Source: a virus. Taken from it: a DNA stretch of 46,842 nucleotides. The notes beneath the pieces are model-generated. The model did not search any database. It had not been told where the DNA came from and saw only the letters and a program-made list of their open reading frames with translations. Position numbers and translations under genes: made by a program. Shown here one piece after another: positions 1-8,049 of this stretch (position 1 is the stretch's first letter; every line of letters begins with the position of its first letter). The stretch spans positions 1 to 46,842 of IMG/VR virus record IMGVR_UViG_3300028801_000005; one strand, given 5' to 3'.

Positions 1-127
1 CAATCGACGCTCGAACTTTACGCATTCCCGTTCATCGGATCAAAGCCGGTTGACGCGATCGACACAGCTGACGTTCTCGAGATACTTCGGCCTGTGTGGG
101 AGACCAAGACGGAGACGGCGACTCGAG
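1..127. repeat. Terminal redundancy, left copy
   Basis: These 127 bases are identical to 46716-46842. The integrase reading frame continues without interruption when the two ends are joined, so the molecule is circular. The length equals a common assembler k-mer size, so I read it as an assembly overlap and not as a packaged direct terminal repeat. The true circle is then about 46,715 bp. Confidence 0.93.
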
Positions 128-804
128 TAAGGCAGCGTGTAGAGGCGGTGCTTGATGCCCAGTATGCCCAGCGGCATTGGGATAGGCAGAACCCGGCACG
201 ATGGCGTGGTCACCTCGCCAAGCTGCTACCGAAGCCCTCAAGCGTGCGCGCGGTGCGCCACTTTCCTGCAATGCCCTATCTCGAGATGCCTGCATTCATG
301 GCGACGCTGCGCGCTGACACGGCTATCTCCGCCCGAGCGCTCGAGTTCCTTATCCTCACAGCCTCGCGCACGAACATGGTCAGCAAAGCGCGCTGGCTCG
401 AGATTGCCGGCGACACTTGGACCATACCGAAAGAGCGCATGAAGGCGAAGCGTGTTCACCCTGTCCCGCTGACGGACGCAGCAATAGCCGTGCTCGAGCG
501 GACCCCACGATTGCGCGGAGGTCTTTTCATCTTCCCGGGGGACCGTGGCCTGAAAGCCCATATGTCGAACGCCGCCATGGACAAGCTGCTCGAGCGCATT
601 GGCTTCGCACGCTTCACCGTGCACGGCTTCCGCTCAACGTTTAAGGATTGGGCGACCGAACGAACCGACTTCCCCAACGAGGTCAGCGAGTCGGCGCTGG
701 CGCATGTGGTCAAGGACAAAACCGAAGCCGCTTACCGCCGAGGCGACTTGCTCGAGAAGCGACGCCAGCTGATGCAGGCCTGGGCTGATTACCTCACCCC
801 CTGA
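1..804 (+). CDS. int: Tyrosine integrase, C-terminal part (crosses the contig junction)
   Basis: This is the catalytic part of the site-specific recombinase that begins at 46344; joined across the 127-bp overlap the protein is 391 aa. The tyrosine-recombinase residues are all visible: the first Arg in an ASRTN context (367-369), the HGFR box (622-633), the His of LAHV (703-705) and the nucleophilic Tyr in AAYRR (733-735). The enzyme recombines phage attP with a host attB to insert or excise the prophage. The overall plan, with an N-terminal arm-binding domain of the DUF4102 type, fits the P4-like integrase class. It ends 25 nt before a small plus-strand gene. No truncation is present once the ends are joined. 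Confidence 0.95.
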   Translation, partial: QSTLELYAFPFIGSKPVDAIDTADVLEILRPVWETKTETATRVRQRVEAVLDAQYAQRHWDRQNPARWRGHLAKLLPKPSSVRAVRHFPAMPYLEMPAFMATLRADTAISARALEFLILTASRTNMVSKARWLEIAGDTWTIPKERMKAKRVHPVPLTDAAIAVLERTPRLRGGLFIFPGDRGLKAHMSNAAMDKLLERIGFARFTVHGFRSTFKDWATERTDFPNEVSESALAHVVKDKTEAAYRRGDLLEKRRQLMQAWADYLTP

Positions 805-829
805 GACACCGCCCCGCTACCCTGCCGCC

Positions 830-1162
830 ATGGGCAGACACATCGAAAAATCCCTCTTCGGACCCGGATCGGCCTGCGACAACTGCAACCGGGTGAACTG
901 GGACATGGGCAGCGAGGGATCGCTTTGCTACTACTGCAAGGCTGGGATCTTCATGCACCGGTCGTTATGGTGGTATACGTTCAACGATCAGGACGAGCTC
1001 ATCGACGTCTCACCCCGGTCAGAGATCACCGAGGCAGAGGTGCACGAGGAGTGGCTCCGGCTGGCTGACAAGTACTCGAAATACCCGACGACGATGCCGC
1101 AGCAGCTGCGGGAGATGCTGGCCAGCCTCATCTATTCGAAGACTGCAACGCCGCCAGAGTGA
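830..1162 (+). CDS. Small protein with two CxxC pairs
   Basis: A 110-aa protein follows int on the same strand. Cysteines at about residues 16, 19, 33 and 36 form two CxxC pairs (CDNC and CYYC) spaced like a zinc ribbon; the rest is acidic and probably helical. I do not recognise a family. Its position between int and the convergent tail-fibre gene is a usual place for a lysogenic-conversion gene. No clear ribosome binding site precedes the ATG, so expression is less certain than the reading frame suggests. It ends 13 nt from the convergent stop at 1176. Confidence 0.6.
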   Translation: MGRHIEKSLFGPGSACDNCNRVNWDMGSEGSLCYYCKAGIFMHRSLWWYTFNDQDELIDVSPRSEITEAEVHEEWLRLADKYSKYPTTMPQQLREMLASLIYSKTATPPE

Positions 1163-1175
1163 CGCCCGGCATGGC

Positions 1176-1793
1176 CTAACCTACCGATGAAAAACCCGAT
1201 GGTGGAGCATATGTTTGACTGGCTGTTGAAAAGTAAATCTCAGCAGCGCCGCCCACGTCAAACATGTCAATGGTAGGAAACCATGTGCCGGAAGCGATGC
1301 CCGTAATGGAAGGGTTAATGCCTGTCGCAGGGTTGGCTGGGAAAATCCAGCTACCCAATAAACCTACCCAAAATTCACCCGCATCTGCGTCAAAAGCGAA
1401 CATGACGCGTTGACCCACATCAAAATTTGGACCCCCACCGAAAGAAGAAACGGGACCGCCATTGTGATAAATCTGTCCGTTGATGCCGTTATAGCCATAG
1501 CCATAGACGGTTCCACCAGCCTCTTGGTTTAATGGCGCAGATGACGTTGTGATTGCCGCTATCTCTCGCGAGTTGGGCATGGAAGCGGTCATCTGTACTT
1601 CCCAATACCACTTTCCCGAAGAAAGACCACGCGTTGATCGAACAATGCAATGGTAGTCTGATCCTCCCTTTGTAACGACGAGATTCCCGTCGCTAAGAGT
1701 CAGCGATGAATCCTTGTCGGCTGGGTTTAGCGTGGATGGCGGGTAAACCGTCTGCTGGTGATTTTGTCGGCAACGCGCAGCAAAAATACTCAT
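1176..1793 (-). CDS. SPRY-like tail fibre / receptor-binding protein
   Basis: A 205-aa protein is the last gene of the late operon. After a 15-residue leader it contains a region resembling SPRY domains, with a SGKWYWEV strand near residue 60, a Gly/Tyr-rich middle, and a D-x-D-x-GEFWVG strand followed by a terminal beta hairpin. SPRY-like modules in phage tail proteins serve as host-recognition tips. Its start overlaps the stop of the preceding fibre gene (ATGA at 1790-1793), so the two are translationally coupled and probably form one adhesin assembly. Receptor binding is inferred from position and fold resemblance only. Confidence 0.6.
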   Translation of the reverse strand: MSIFAARCRQNHQQTVYPPSTLNPADKDSSLTLSDGNLVVTKGGSDYHCIVRSTRGLSSGKWYWEVQMTASMPNSREIAAITTSSAPLNQEAGGTVYGYGYNGINGQIYHNGGPVSSFGGGPNFDVGQRVMFAFDADAGEFWVGLLGSWIFPANPATGINPSITGIASGTWFPTIDMFDVGGAAEIYFSTASQTYAPPSGFSSVG

Positions 1794-2842
1794 AGAATCT
1801 GCCAGATATCGGTAGCTACCTGCCGGGCATAGCGCGAGTCAAACTGTGCCGTTGTCGCCACGCCCCACGCGTCCACAAAGGTTACGCCCGTACCAGCAAC
1901 GAACGTGACGGCACCCGTACCCCATGCTGACATGATGATCTGCGATCCTATCGGAGCCGCTACGGAGCTATTGGGAGGAATCGTCACGGACTGGGCGCTT
2001 GAGCTGGTGATCTGGATATCAACAATGTTCCCGTTTGTCGGGAAATCGGATAGCGCAAGTGTATAACTTCCCGTTTGCGGATTGATGACGACAAGTGATT
2101 GACCGCCCGCGCCGGGAGCCACGTAAGACAAAACGCCACCCGAGACGCCTAGAACGGTTCCGTTAACCCCGATACCCAATCGCGTAGGCGCGCCACCCGA
2201 ACCGCCAACGATCAAATCCCCGGCGGTTGTAATGGGCGTGGGCGTATTACCCCATACCACGGTGGTTCCATTACTCAGAAGAACCTTCCCCGATGCACCA
2301 AGCCCAAGACGTATGGGAGCGCCTGCCGTTGAGCCAATAATGACATCACCAACGGCCGTCATCGGGTTAACCAGCGCGGCGGATGTCTGCCATGAAGGAA
2401 GTCCGTCAACCACTGTCAAAACTTGTCCGCCTGATCCAATGGCTAAACGGCTAGGGTTTCCTGCGGTAATGCCGTAAATCATGTCACCCGGCGTTGTCAT
2501 CGGGTTCGCCAGAGGTGAGCTTGTTGCTGCAACCACCCATGCCTCATCCTGTCGGCCGTAGATATTGCCGTCACTGGGTGCGTCGGGAATGCCGGCCACC
2601 GTGCTAATGACTGGATTTCGCGGGTCGGTATTGTCTACAGTGACATTGGCACCTTGAACCAGACTGGCTACGTAATTCCCGCCGTTAAGCGTGGTGGTAT
2701 TGACGTTCGTAAACGTCGCTTCTTCTGGCGTGGTTCCACCGATAACAGTACCGTCAACCGTTCCGCCCGTTGTAACGAGCGAATCCGTGACAACGGCTTC
2801 AGCAGTGACGTTTTGAAAAACGGGCGACGGATAAGTACTCAT
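1790..2842 (-). CDS. Tail fibre with three ~39-residue repeats
   Basis: A 350-aa Gly/Thr/Val-rich beta protein. Three tandem repeats of about 39 residues are visible at about 113-151, 159-197 and 202-240, each with the pattern NPMT-x2-GD-x-I-x-G, then P-x-RL, then G-x-VL and an aromatic. The N-terminus (TTGGTVDG and TTPEEATF motifs) resembles the shaft of fibres that trimerise along a triple beta helix. No enzymatic motif is seen. It lies between the gp53-like fibre and the SPRY-like tip and most likely forms a shaft. Repeat number could vary by recombination. Confidence 0.75.
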   Translation of the reverse strand: MSTYPSPVFQNVTAEAVVTDSLVTTGGTVDGTVIGGTTPEEATFTNVNTTTLNGGNYVASLVQGANVTVDNTDPRNPVISTVAGIPDAPSDGNIYGRQDEAWVVAATSSPLANPMTTPGDMIYGITAGNPSRLAIGSGGQVLTVVDGLPSWQTSAALVNPMTAVGDVIIGSTAGAPIRLGLGASGKVLLSNGTTVVWGNTPTPITTAGDLIVGGSGGAPTRLGIGVNGTVLGVSGGVLSYVAPGAGGQSLVVINPQTGSYTLALSDFPTNGNIVDIQITSSSAQSVTIPPNSSVAAPIGSQIIMSAWGTGAVTFVAGTGVTFVDAWGVATTAQFDSRYARQVATDIWQIL

Positions 2843-2884
2843 GCATTTTTCTCGATGTGTTTAAATAAATGGATGAGATAATTC

Positions 2885-3514
2885 TCAGTAGCCCAAAGCG
2901 CGGTAAAAAACGCCCCACTCTGATCCCGCGCCACCATGGGTACTCTGAATATGGATCGTGGATAGCGTGTTCGGTGCTGCACCTAAAGAACCAGATCCCG
3001 TTGGAATCGTTCCAGCGAGGTAACTTGCAACCGTCGAAAGCGTTACAGTGGGAAATGGGATGGGCAAAGTGACTGTTGTTATAGCGCCATTACCAGCGAC
3101 TCCAGTCTCACCCCATTGCTCGATAAAAAAACCCGTAGGGCTATTTGGATCGGGATACTTTTTCCATCCAGACCCAGCCAATAAAGAAGCAAACTGCGGA
3201 AGCTGAGTCGCATTTTTCATCTGCCCAGCCGTCGGAGCGCTGAAGGCGAAGTCACCGACATTCCAAGCCAGTGCATGCGTCCCCTCTTGCCCTCGCAATA
3301 AGCCCGAAAGGGTTGATCCTGAAATAGCCGTGGCATACACGATCTCGAAGTTCTGCTGTGTCGCCGAATCGTTTAGCGTGATGGCGATGCAATACCCGGA
3401 CGGTATGGATGCGGGAAGCCCAAAAGCACTCGAAAGCGTCAGGCTGGTCGCTGAACTCGAAATTGATCCGGCAAGTTGCGTATTGACGTTATTGGCGAAG
3501 ACGAAAAGTGTCAT
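2885..3514 (-). CDS. Tail fibre with gp53-like C-terminal domain
   Basis: A 209-aa protein. The first half is a beta-rich virion-attachment domain (TSLTLSSAFGLP, then LLRGQEGT near residue 90). The second half has the features of the 'tail fibre gp53-like C-terminal' domain: a GFFIEQWG strand near 150, a PIPFPT segment and a terminal aromatic ending in RALGY. That domain forms trimeric receptor-binding tips in several phages. It follows the gpI-like baseplate gene, as fibre genes usually do. The ATG start lies 3 nt downstream of the preceding stop. Confidence 0.75.
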   Translation of the reverse strand: MTLFVFANNVNTQLAGSISSSATSLTLSSAFGLPASIPSGYCIAITLNDSATQQNFEIVYATAISGSTLSGLLRGQEGTHALAWNVGDFAFSAPTAGQMKNATQLPQFASLLAGSGWKKYPDPNSPTGFFIEQWGETGVAGNGAITTVTLPIPFPTVTLSTVASYLAGTIPTGSGSLGAAPNTLSTIHIQSTHGGAGSEWGVFYRALGY

Positions 3515-3517
3515 GGT

Positions 3518-4423
3518 TTACCCTGCGGAAATACAGATGAGGCCGGCGTTGTTCCACAGCTGCCCGTTATTGGCTGGGTCGTTGAATGGAAGATTTCCGC
3601 CGCCTAGCGAAAGCAAGCCGGGTGCGGTGAGTCCAGCAAAATAGACAGGCGGGGCAGACGGATTCGGTGTGACGCCAGGTACGACGGCGACCGTTCCGCC
3701 GTTGTACCAAACAGCACCCGCAGCCAACCCGTAATCGGACAGCGGGTAGTCCGATACCGATGTCATCTGAAGCACGCCGCCATCGTTGAGAAAGACGAGG
3801 GCGAGGAACGACATCGTGTACTGAAAGGGAAACGACAAATAGCCGTTGGCATACGCCAGTTGCAGGGCGGTGTAGATGTCCCCGGCATAGGCGGTGACGG
3901 TAAAAACGGTCCCTGAGACAGTGATCGATGGCGGATTTTCTTGAACGGTGTAATCCGTCCCATTGGGTCCATTCAAAAAACGATTGATCCTATTTTTCAT
4001 CCATCCCATCGTGAAATACTGACCGTCTCCGCGATACATGTTCCACGTCATCACGCGCTTGTAGATGTCGTCGTTGGCCGTGATAGCCGAACCGCTGCTG
4101 AGATAACTGGCAGCGTCGTACGCAATCGTGTTGTAGGCCGCGGAGTCATAGCCGGCGATGACCGTTGAAGCTTCCGTGGAAAGCACCGGCCGGCTGATAT
4201 CGTAGATGCCCTGTGCCGTCCAGTCGAGCAGCGGACCACTGACAGCTGGCGCCGTGTAGAGCGCCAGTGGCGTCTGGTTGAACCAGGTCAAATAGGACTG
4301 CGCCAGCGCGTTTTGCGATGCGACGAAGGCCTGCAAATCCTCATCGTCGGAATACTCAAGATACAAATAGCTGTTGATCGGCGCTTGCAGAGGCACCGTG
4401 GCGAAGGACTCGATCTGTGCCAT
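3518..4423 (-). CDS. Baseplate wedge/tail protein, gpI position
   Basis: A 301-aa protein follows the gpJ-like gene, the position of P2 gpI / DUF2313-type proteins that connect the wedge to the fibres. The N-terminal 200 residues are helical, with several Tyr/Trp-rich stretches and a YKRVMTWNMYRGDGQ segment; the C-terminus is a Pro/Gly-rich beta region that may bind the fibre. Assignment rests mainly on gene order; sequence resemblance to gpI is not obvious. It starts 1 nt after the gpJ stop. Confidence 0.65.
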   Translation of the reverse strand: MAQIESFATVPLQAPINSYLYLEYSDDEDLQAFVASQNALAQSYLTWFNQTPLALYTAPAVSGPLLDWTAQGIYDISRPVLSTEASTVIAGYDSAAYNTIAYDAASYLSSGSAITANDDIYKRVMTWNMYRGDGQYFTMGWMKNRINRFLNGPNGTDYTVQENPPSITVSGTVFTVTAYAGDIYTALQLAYANGYLSFPFQYTMSFLALVFLNDGGVLQMTSVSDYPLSDYGLAAGAVWYNGGTVAVVPGVTPNPSAPPVYFAGLTAPGLLSLGGGNLPFNDPANNGQLWNNAGLICISAG

Positions 4424-4424
4424 G

Positions 4425-5831
4425 TCAGCCCTGCGCGACCGTCACGCCAGCGGCGGAACAGAAGAAGTAGGATTCCGGATCGGAGGCGATGATGCTGGTA
4501 CCGGCCGTGGGCGTCGCCACCACGCCATTGATCGTTACGGTGAAAATCAACGTGGTGATGTTCGGTGCGGAAATGATCGAGGCCACAGCCTGCTGAAAGA
4601 CGGCCGTCGCTTCCAAGAGGTTGATCGGCTGACCGACGAACACGCCGTTGATGTAGGACTGAAGCGCGGGAGCGGCCAGCTGATTGACCGACAGTCCGGC
4701 CGTAAAGCTGGGCAGCGTGGTGTTCCACGTCACATCGATCGTCACCGTCTGTTGTGGCGGATTGACGAAAGGAATCGTATAGCTGTCTGGGTTCTGGAAA
4801 ACGGTAGCCGACACGTTACGCGGGTTCGGCGTCAGCTTGGCGCCCGACGTATAAGTGCCAAAGGCTGACCCGTTCGTCGTCGTCGTGATCGTGGTCGGCG
4901 TGACCGACGCCACCGTATAGGAGGCATTGAAGCCTGCCGGCGTTGCGCCCGACACCACCACCGTCTGGCCGACGGTGTAGCCGTGATTGAGGTTCGTCGT
5001 GATGACGACTGGATTGGCTTCCGTCATCTCGGTGATGGCGAGCTGCGATCCCTGCAGCGTGGCGATGTCTGGAACGCCCTGCAGAATCGCTGTGGCGACC
5101 GAATAGGCATCGCCGCCGCCGCAGATGATCTGCCATCCGCCTGCGACCTGGTTGATGGACACCAGCTGCTGCTGCACGCCGATGATCTTTTCAAGTAGCG
5201 TCTTGACGTATGCTGGCGTGCCTGTGGAACCGACGACACTAGCCTGTAGAACACGGGCTCGATAGCTCTGCACGCTCTCTGCGGCGGCTGACGCTACGCC
5301 AGCCTCCGGGTTGTTCACGGTGACCGCATAGGCGCTGGGAACGGAGGTGATGAGCTTGGTGACGCTGTTCGCCGGAATGGCGAAGCTGCCAGAGTTGGAA
5401 GCGACGGCGAAGAGCTGTGGCGAAAGTCCGTTGGACTCAATCACGCCACCGTCTTGCAGGACATATTGGTTCGTTCCATCACCGACAGTGAAGCCAGGCT
5501 GGAGAACGTAACCCGCAGGACCAGCGAAAACGACAAAGACACTGGCGTTCGATGGGAGGCCCTGGGGAATGCCGAACTGCGCACCCAGAAAATTCAGGAT
5601 GAAGGCATTGCAACCATACGGCGTGACATCGTTCACCGCCTCGACGCGCGCCTGATCCATTGTGACAAGGGCGCCCACGTCCGTGGACGAGATGTCCTCG
5701 ATCAGCGAGCCGGGAAGATTCGCGGTGTAGTCGGGGTTGGTCGCCGCTACACCCGTGATCAGCGCGTCATGCAGGGCATCGGGAGACGTTGCCAGCGGAC
5801 CGGTGCTGGTCATGATCAAGGGAAGCGTCAT
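4425..5831 (-). CDS. Baseplate assembly protein J-like
   Basis: A 468-aa protein with the layout of P2/Mu gpJ-type baseplate wedge proteins: a DISSTDVGALVTMDQARVE-like region near 45-65, GxQFGIPQG-x-PS near 85, a conserved SYRARV helix near 190 and a long C-terminal core. Between about residues 250 and 320 a beta module is inserted (HGYTVGQTVVVSG, then ATPAGFNASYTV) that is also recognisable in the sheath and a neck protein of this phage. It overlaps the upstream gp25-like gene by 4 nt, as expected for partners in the wedge. Confidence 0.85.
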   Translation of the reverse strand: MTLPLIMTSTGPLATSPDALHDALITGVAATNPDYTANLPGSLIEDISSTDVGALVTMDQARVEAVNDVTPYGCNAFILNFLGAQFGIPQGLPSNASVFVVFAGPAGYVLQPGFTVGDGTNQYVLQDGGVIESNGLSPQLFAVASNSGSFAIPANSVTKLITSVPSAYAVTVNNPEAGVASAAAESVQSYRARVLQASVVGSTGTPAYVKTLLEKIIGVQQQLVSINQVAGGWQIICGGGDAYSVATAILQGVPDIATLQGSQLAITEMTEANPVVITTNLNHGYTVGQTVVVSGATPAGFNASYTVASVTPTTITTTTNGSAFGTYTSGAKLTPNPRNVSATVFQNPDSYTIPFVNPPQQTVTIDVTWNTTLPSFTAGLSVNQLAAPALQSYINGVFVGQPINLLEATAVFQQAVASIISAPNITTLIFTVTINGVVATPTAGTSIIASDPESYFFCSAAGVTVAQG

Positions 5832-6175
5832 GTGGCTATCGTCTCGTTGAGAATGGACCCGCTAAAGGTCACGGCGTTGACGTTGTAGAGCGGCGCCGCG
5901 GAGGTCTGCACGCGGCTGATCGTCAGGCCAGCAAAGAACGGTGAAAACTGGGTCTGCGTCATCATGGCGTAGTAGTCCGGCATGACTTGCGTCTGTATCG
6001 TCTGGTACTGCGGGATGCCATACGAGGCATAGAACGGGCTCTCGCCGAGGTTCAATTTCAGTACCTGGGCCAACGTTGTCAGATAGACGTTCTCGTTGTA
6101 GCCGTTGGCGTCGGTCTGGATGACGACCCACGTCTTGCTGCCATCGGGGTTGGTCACTCTTCCATAGGTGCGAAT
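5828..6175 (-). CDS. gp25/gpW-like baseplate wedge protein, probable ATT start
   Basis: The clear reading frame from a GTG at 6157 gives 109 aa (T-N-P-D-G-S-K-T-W), a gp25-like wedge protein with LKLNLGESPFYASYGIP near the middle. From memory, relatives begin with an I-R-T-Y-G-R segment, and exactly that segment is encoded in frame just upstream of the GTG. The only possible initiator there is ATT at 6175-6173, and it has a GGGAG Shine-Dalgarno 7 nt away (6187-6183). I therefore place the start at the ATT (115 aa). The alternative is a coupled restart at GTG 6157 after an 8-codon leader. It sits just downstream of an intrinsic terminator. Confidence 0.75.
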   Translation of the reverse strand: MRTYGRVTNPDGSKTWVVIQTDANGYNENVYLTTLAQVLKLNLGESPFYASYGIPQYQTIQTQVMPDYYAMMTQTQFSPFFAGLTISRVQTSAAPLYNVNAVTFSGSILNETIAT

Positions 6176-6191
6176 GACACGTCTCCCAAAG

Positions 6192-6212
6192 AAAAACCCC
6201 GCTAGGCGGGGT
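6192..6212 (-). terminator. Intrinsic terminator inside the late operon
   Basis: On the minus strand a 7-bp perfect GC-rich stem (ACCCCGC/GCGGGGT, 6196-6212) with a 3-nt loop is followed directly by a run of five T. It lies between the spike gene and the gp25-like gene, so transcription of the distal baseplate and fibre genes must read through it, by antitermination or partial leakage. Confidence 0.8.
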
Positions 6213-6228
6213 CGTGAATGGCGAATGT

Positions 6229-6828
6229 TTACGGAACAGGAGGGCCGGAGTCCGACGATCCGGTTTGCACCAAGCTATGCATATGCGTCTCGAACAGAAT
6301 GCCGTCGATCATGAAACCGGTCGAGTTCAGGGTGACGACTTTTCCGCCGAAAGTCAGGGTGATGCCTGATGTACTCACTTCGATTTTTGACGTGCCATCC
6401 TCTGTCTCGATAACCGCGCCTTCAGGACCGGAAATATAGGCCGCGTTCTGGTTTACCGATGGATAGTCGGAGCTACCGCATGGAATGAACTGAAGGGATG
6501 AAAGATTCCCTTGCGATGTAAGCGTAGCAACGCCTGTTCCCAACCCTGATATGCCAGCGATAGATGCATCAGCCGGAACCGTCATGCCCTTGTCGCCGGG
6601 CTGAATAGGCATGCGCATCCATTTGCTCTGCGCAATCGGTATCTTGATTTGTGGAAGCGTGAATTTTCCCGCGTCAACTTCAAACTTTACCGTGACAATT
6701 GATCCATTGACCGAAACGACAGAGCACGGAAGAGCCCTTCCCGTTTTCTTTATCACCTGCTGAGCTCGCGTAATGGCCTGCTGGTTGGTATTTTTCTGCA
6801 GCCAGAGCTTGGCGTAGTTGTCAGCCAT
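6229..6828 (-). CDS. Baseplate spike (gpV/gp5-like)
   Basis: A 199-aa protein with an N-terminal OB-fold-like region (residues 30-90, including PIQPGDKGMTV) and a C-terminal repetitive beta part (AVIETEDGTSKIEVSTSG) that ends in a THMHS motif. A terminal H-x-H (H182 and H184) followed by GPPVP is the signature of P2 gpV-like spikes, where three HxH motifs in the trimer bind a metal ion at the membrane-piercing tip. It overlaps the hub gene by 8 nt and is followed by a terminator. Function as the cell-puncturing tip is well supported by order and motif. Confidence 0.85.
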   Translation of the reverse strand: MADNYAKLWLQKNTNQQAITRAQQVIKKTGRALPCSVVSVNGSIVTVKFEVDAGKFTLPQIKIPIAQSKWMRMPIQPGDKGMTVPADASIAGISGLGTGVATLTSQGNLSSLQFIPCGSSDYPSVNQNAAYISGPEGAVIETEDGTSKIEVSTSGITLTFGGKVVTLNSTGFMIDGILFETHMHSLVQTGSSDSGPPVP

Positions 6829-7777
6829 TCGTCACCATGTTGAATACGGTCGCCCAGCTTCCAGCATCAGATGATCGGAAATTCCCGATGTGCCTGAGCT
6901 CGGTCACGGTGAAGCTACCCGTGAAAGTGCTTTTGTACTTGTTGCTAGATGGCAGCGAGGCGCCCGTGGTCGTGATGATTCCTGGTGCGTTCTGCAGGCC
7001 TTGCGGCATCGTTACAATTGACCCGAGCTGAAGATCCGCCCTCATTACCGTCTTGATCTGGATGATGTTGCTATCGATCCATGTTGGCTGGCCGATGAAA
7101 TCCAAAAAATTAAGCTGGATCGGCGCTGGCTGGTAGGTCTTATCGAAAGCGGTAACCTTACCTGCCTGAATTGCTATTTCGATTCGATTCTTGAACGTGT
7201 CCTCAGTGAAGTCACCGATGAACTGCGCCATCTCGTCCAGAGTCCCGCAAAAATGCGTCTGGTCCGAAGATGCGTTGATGTTGGGACTGATATTCACCGT
7301 CACCGGCATGTTCGGATAGGCCACCGACAGCGTTTGCTTCAACGCATCGGCGAGGCTTGTCCCTTGCTTCCAGTCCAGAACAAAGTTGCCCGGGTTGTCG
7401 TTTGTGAAGGTCGACGGCAGCAGGACAAAGTCCAGCGTCATCTCGGTACCGATCCAGTTGCCAAACGACTGGAATATCTGCCCACTGACGAGGATGCCGG
7501 CCTGCGCGGGATTGACCAGCGGAAAGCCCGGCATCATGCCGCCCTTCATCACCAGGTTCATGCCGGCGAACTGCTGCGCCTGGTTCAAGTCCTGCAGCGA
7601 GATACCTTCGATCGTCAGCGTTTGACCGCCCGATGGCGTGCCATTCGGTAGCACCGGCATGTCGAACTCGATATTGAGCGCGCCGGGATCGTATTGCCCA
7701 TTGGGATAGGAGCTGTACGTCCTGAAAGCCGCACCACCTGCAGCTGGCGTAATCGCAATATCGTAGTAACGCCCCAT
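6821..7777 (-). CDS. Baseplate hub protein (gp27/gpD-like)
   Basis: A 318-aa protein encoded between the baseplate plug and the spike, where phages with contractile tails put the trimeric hub. It starts with a beta-rich tail-tube-like domain (YYDIAITPAAGGAAFRTYSS) and includes a central helix-rich insert (ADALKQTLSVAYP). The C-terminus ends in a beta strand of the type TVTELRHIGNFRSS, which in relatives contacts the spike. Start and upstream stop overlap as TAATG at 7775-7779. Assignment is by order and general resemblance. Confidence 0.75.
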   Translation of the reverse strand: MGRYYDIAITPAAGGAAFRTYSSYPNGQYDPGALNIEFDMPVLPNGTPSGGQTLTIEGISLQDLNQAQQFAGMNLVMKGGMMPGFPLVNPAQAGILVSGQIFQSFGNWIGTEMTLDFVLLPSTFTNDNPGNFVLDWKQGTSLADALKQTLSVAYPNMPVTVNISPNINASSDQTHFCGTLDEMAQFIGDFTEDTFKNRIEIAIQAGKVTAFDKTYQPAPIQLNFLDFIGQPTWIDSNIIQIKTVMRADLQLGSIVTMPQGLQNAPGIITTTGASLPSSNKYKSTFTGSFTVTELRHIGNFRSSDAGSWATVFNMVTNG

Positions 7778-8049
7778 TACGGAGTGACCTCAAAATTACC
7801 CGTGTCTTCGCGAAAAACCAGTTTTGACGTGCTGAAGATGCCCGGCGCCATCGGGGTATCACTATCCAGCGGCGAACCGATCAGGCCGCCCGACCAAAGA
7901 ACCGACCCGCTCTGATCAGTCAGCGTCAGATACCAGCGCTGCCCCGCGATGTTCCACGTCACTGCGCCGGTGTAACTCACGCCATCCAGCGTCATCTGCG
8001 CCGAGAACGGCGGATTGCTGTTCGTGTTGATCTGCAGAGGAATGATCAT
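7777..8049 (-). CDS. Baseplate plug protein
   Basis: A 90-aa beta protein with the pattern IPLQI ... AQMTLDGVSYTGAVTWN ... RWYLTLTDQSGSVLWSG ... GIFSTSKLVF. This matches the small 'baseplate plug' family known from structures of simple contractile tails (Pam3 gp18-like), which fills the hub and links tube to spike. Gene position, directly before the hub gene, agrees. It overlaps the preceding gene by ATGA and the next by TAATG. Confidence 0.75.
   Translation of the reverse strand: MIIPLQINTNSNPPFSAQMTLDGVSYTGAVTWNIAGQRWYLTLTDQSGSVLWSGGLIGSPLDSDTPMAPGIFSTSKLVFREDTGNFEVTP

Noticed and set aside
1-127. Biological direct terminal repeats of the virion DNA
   Set aside because: The repeat lies inside the integrase gene and its length equals an assembler overlap; true terminal repeats would not be expected to interrupt int.
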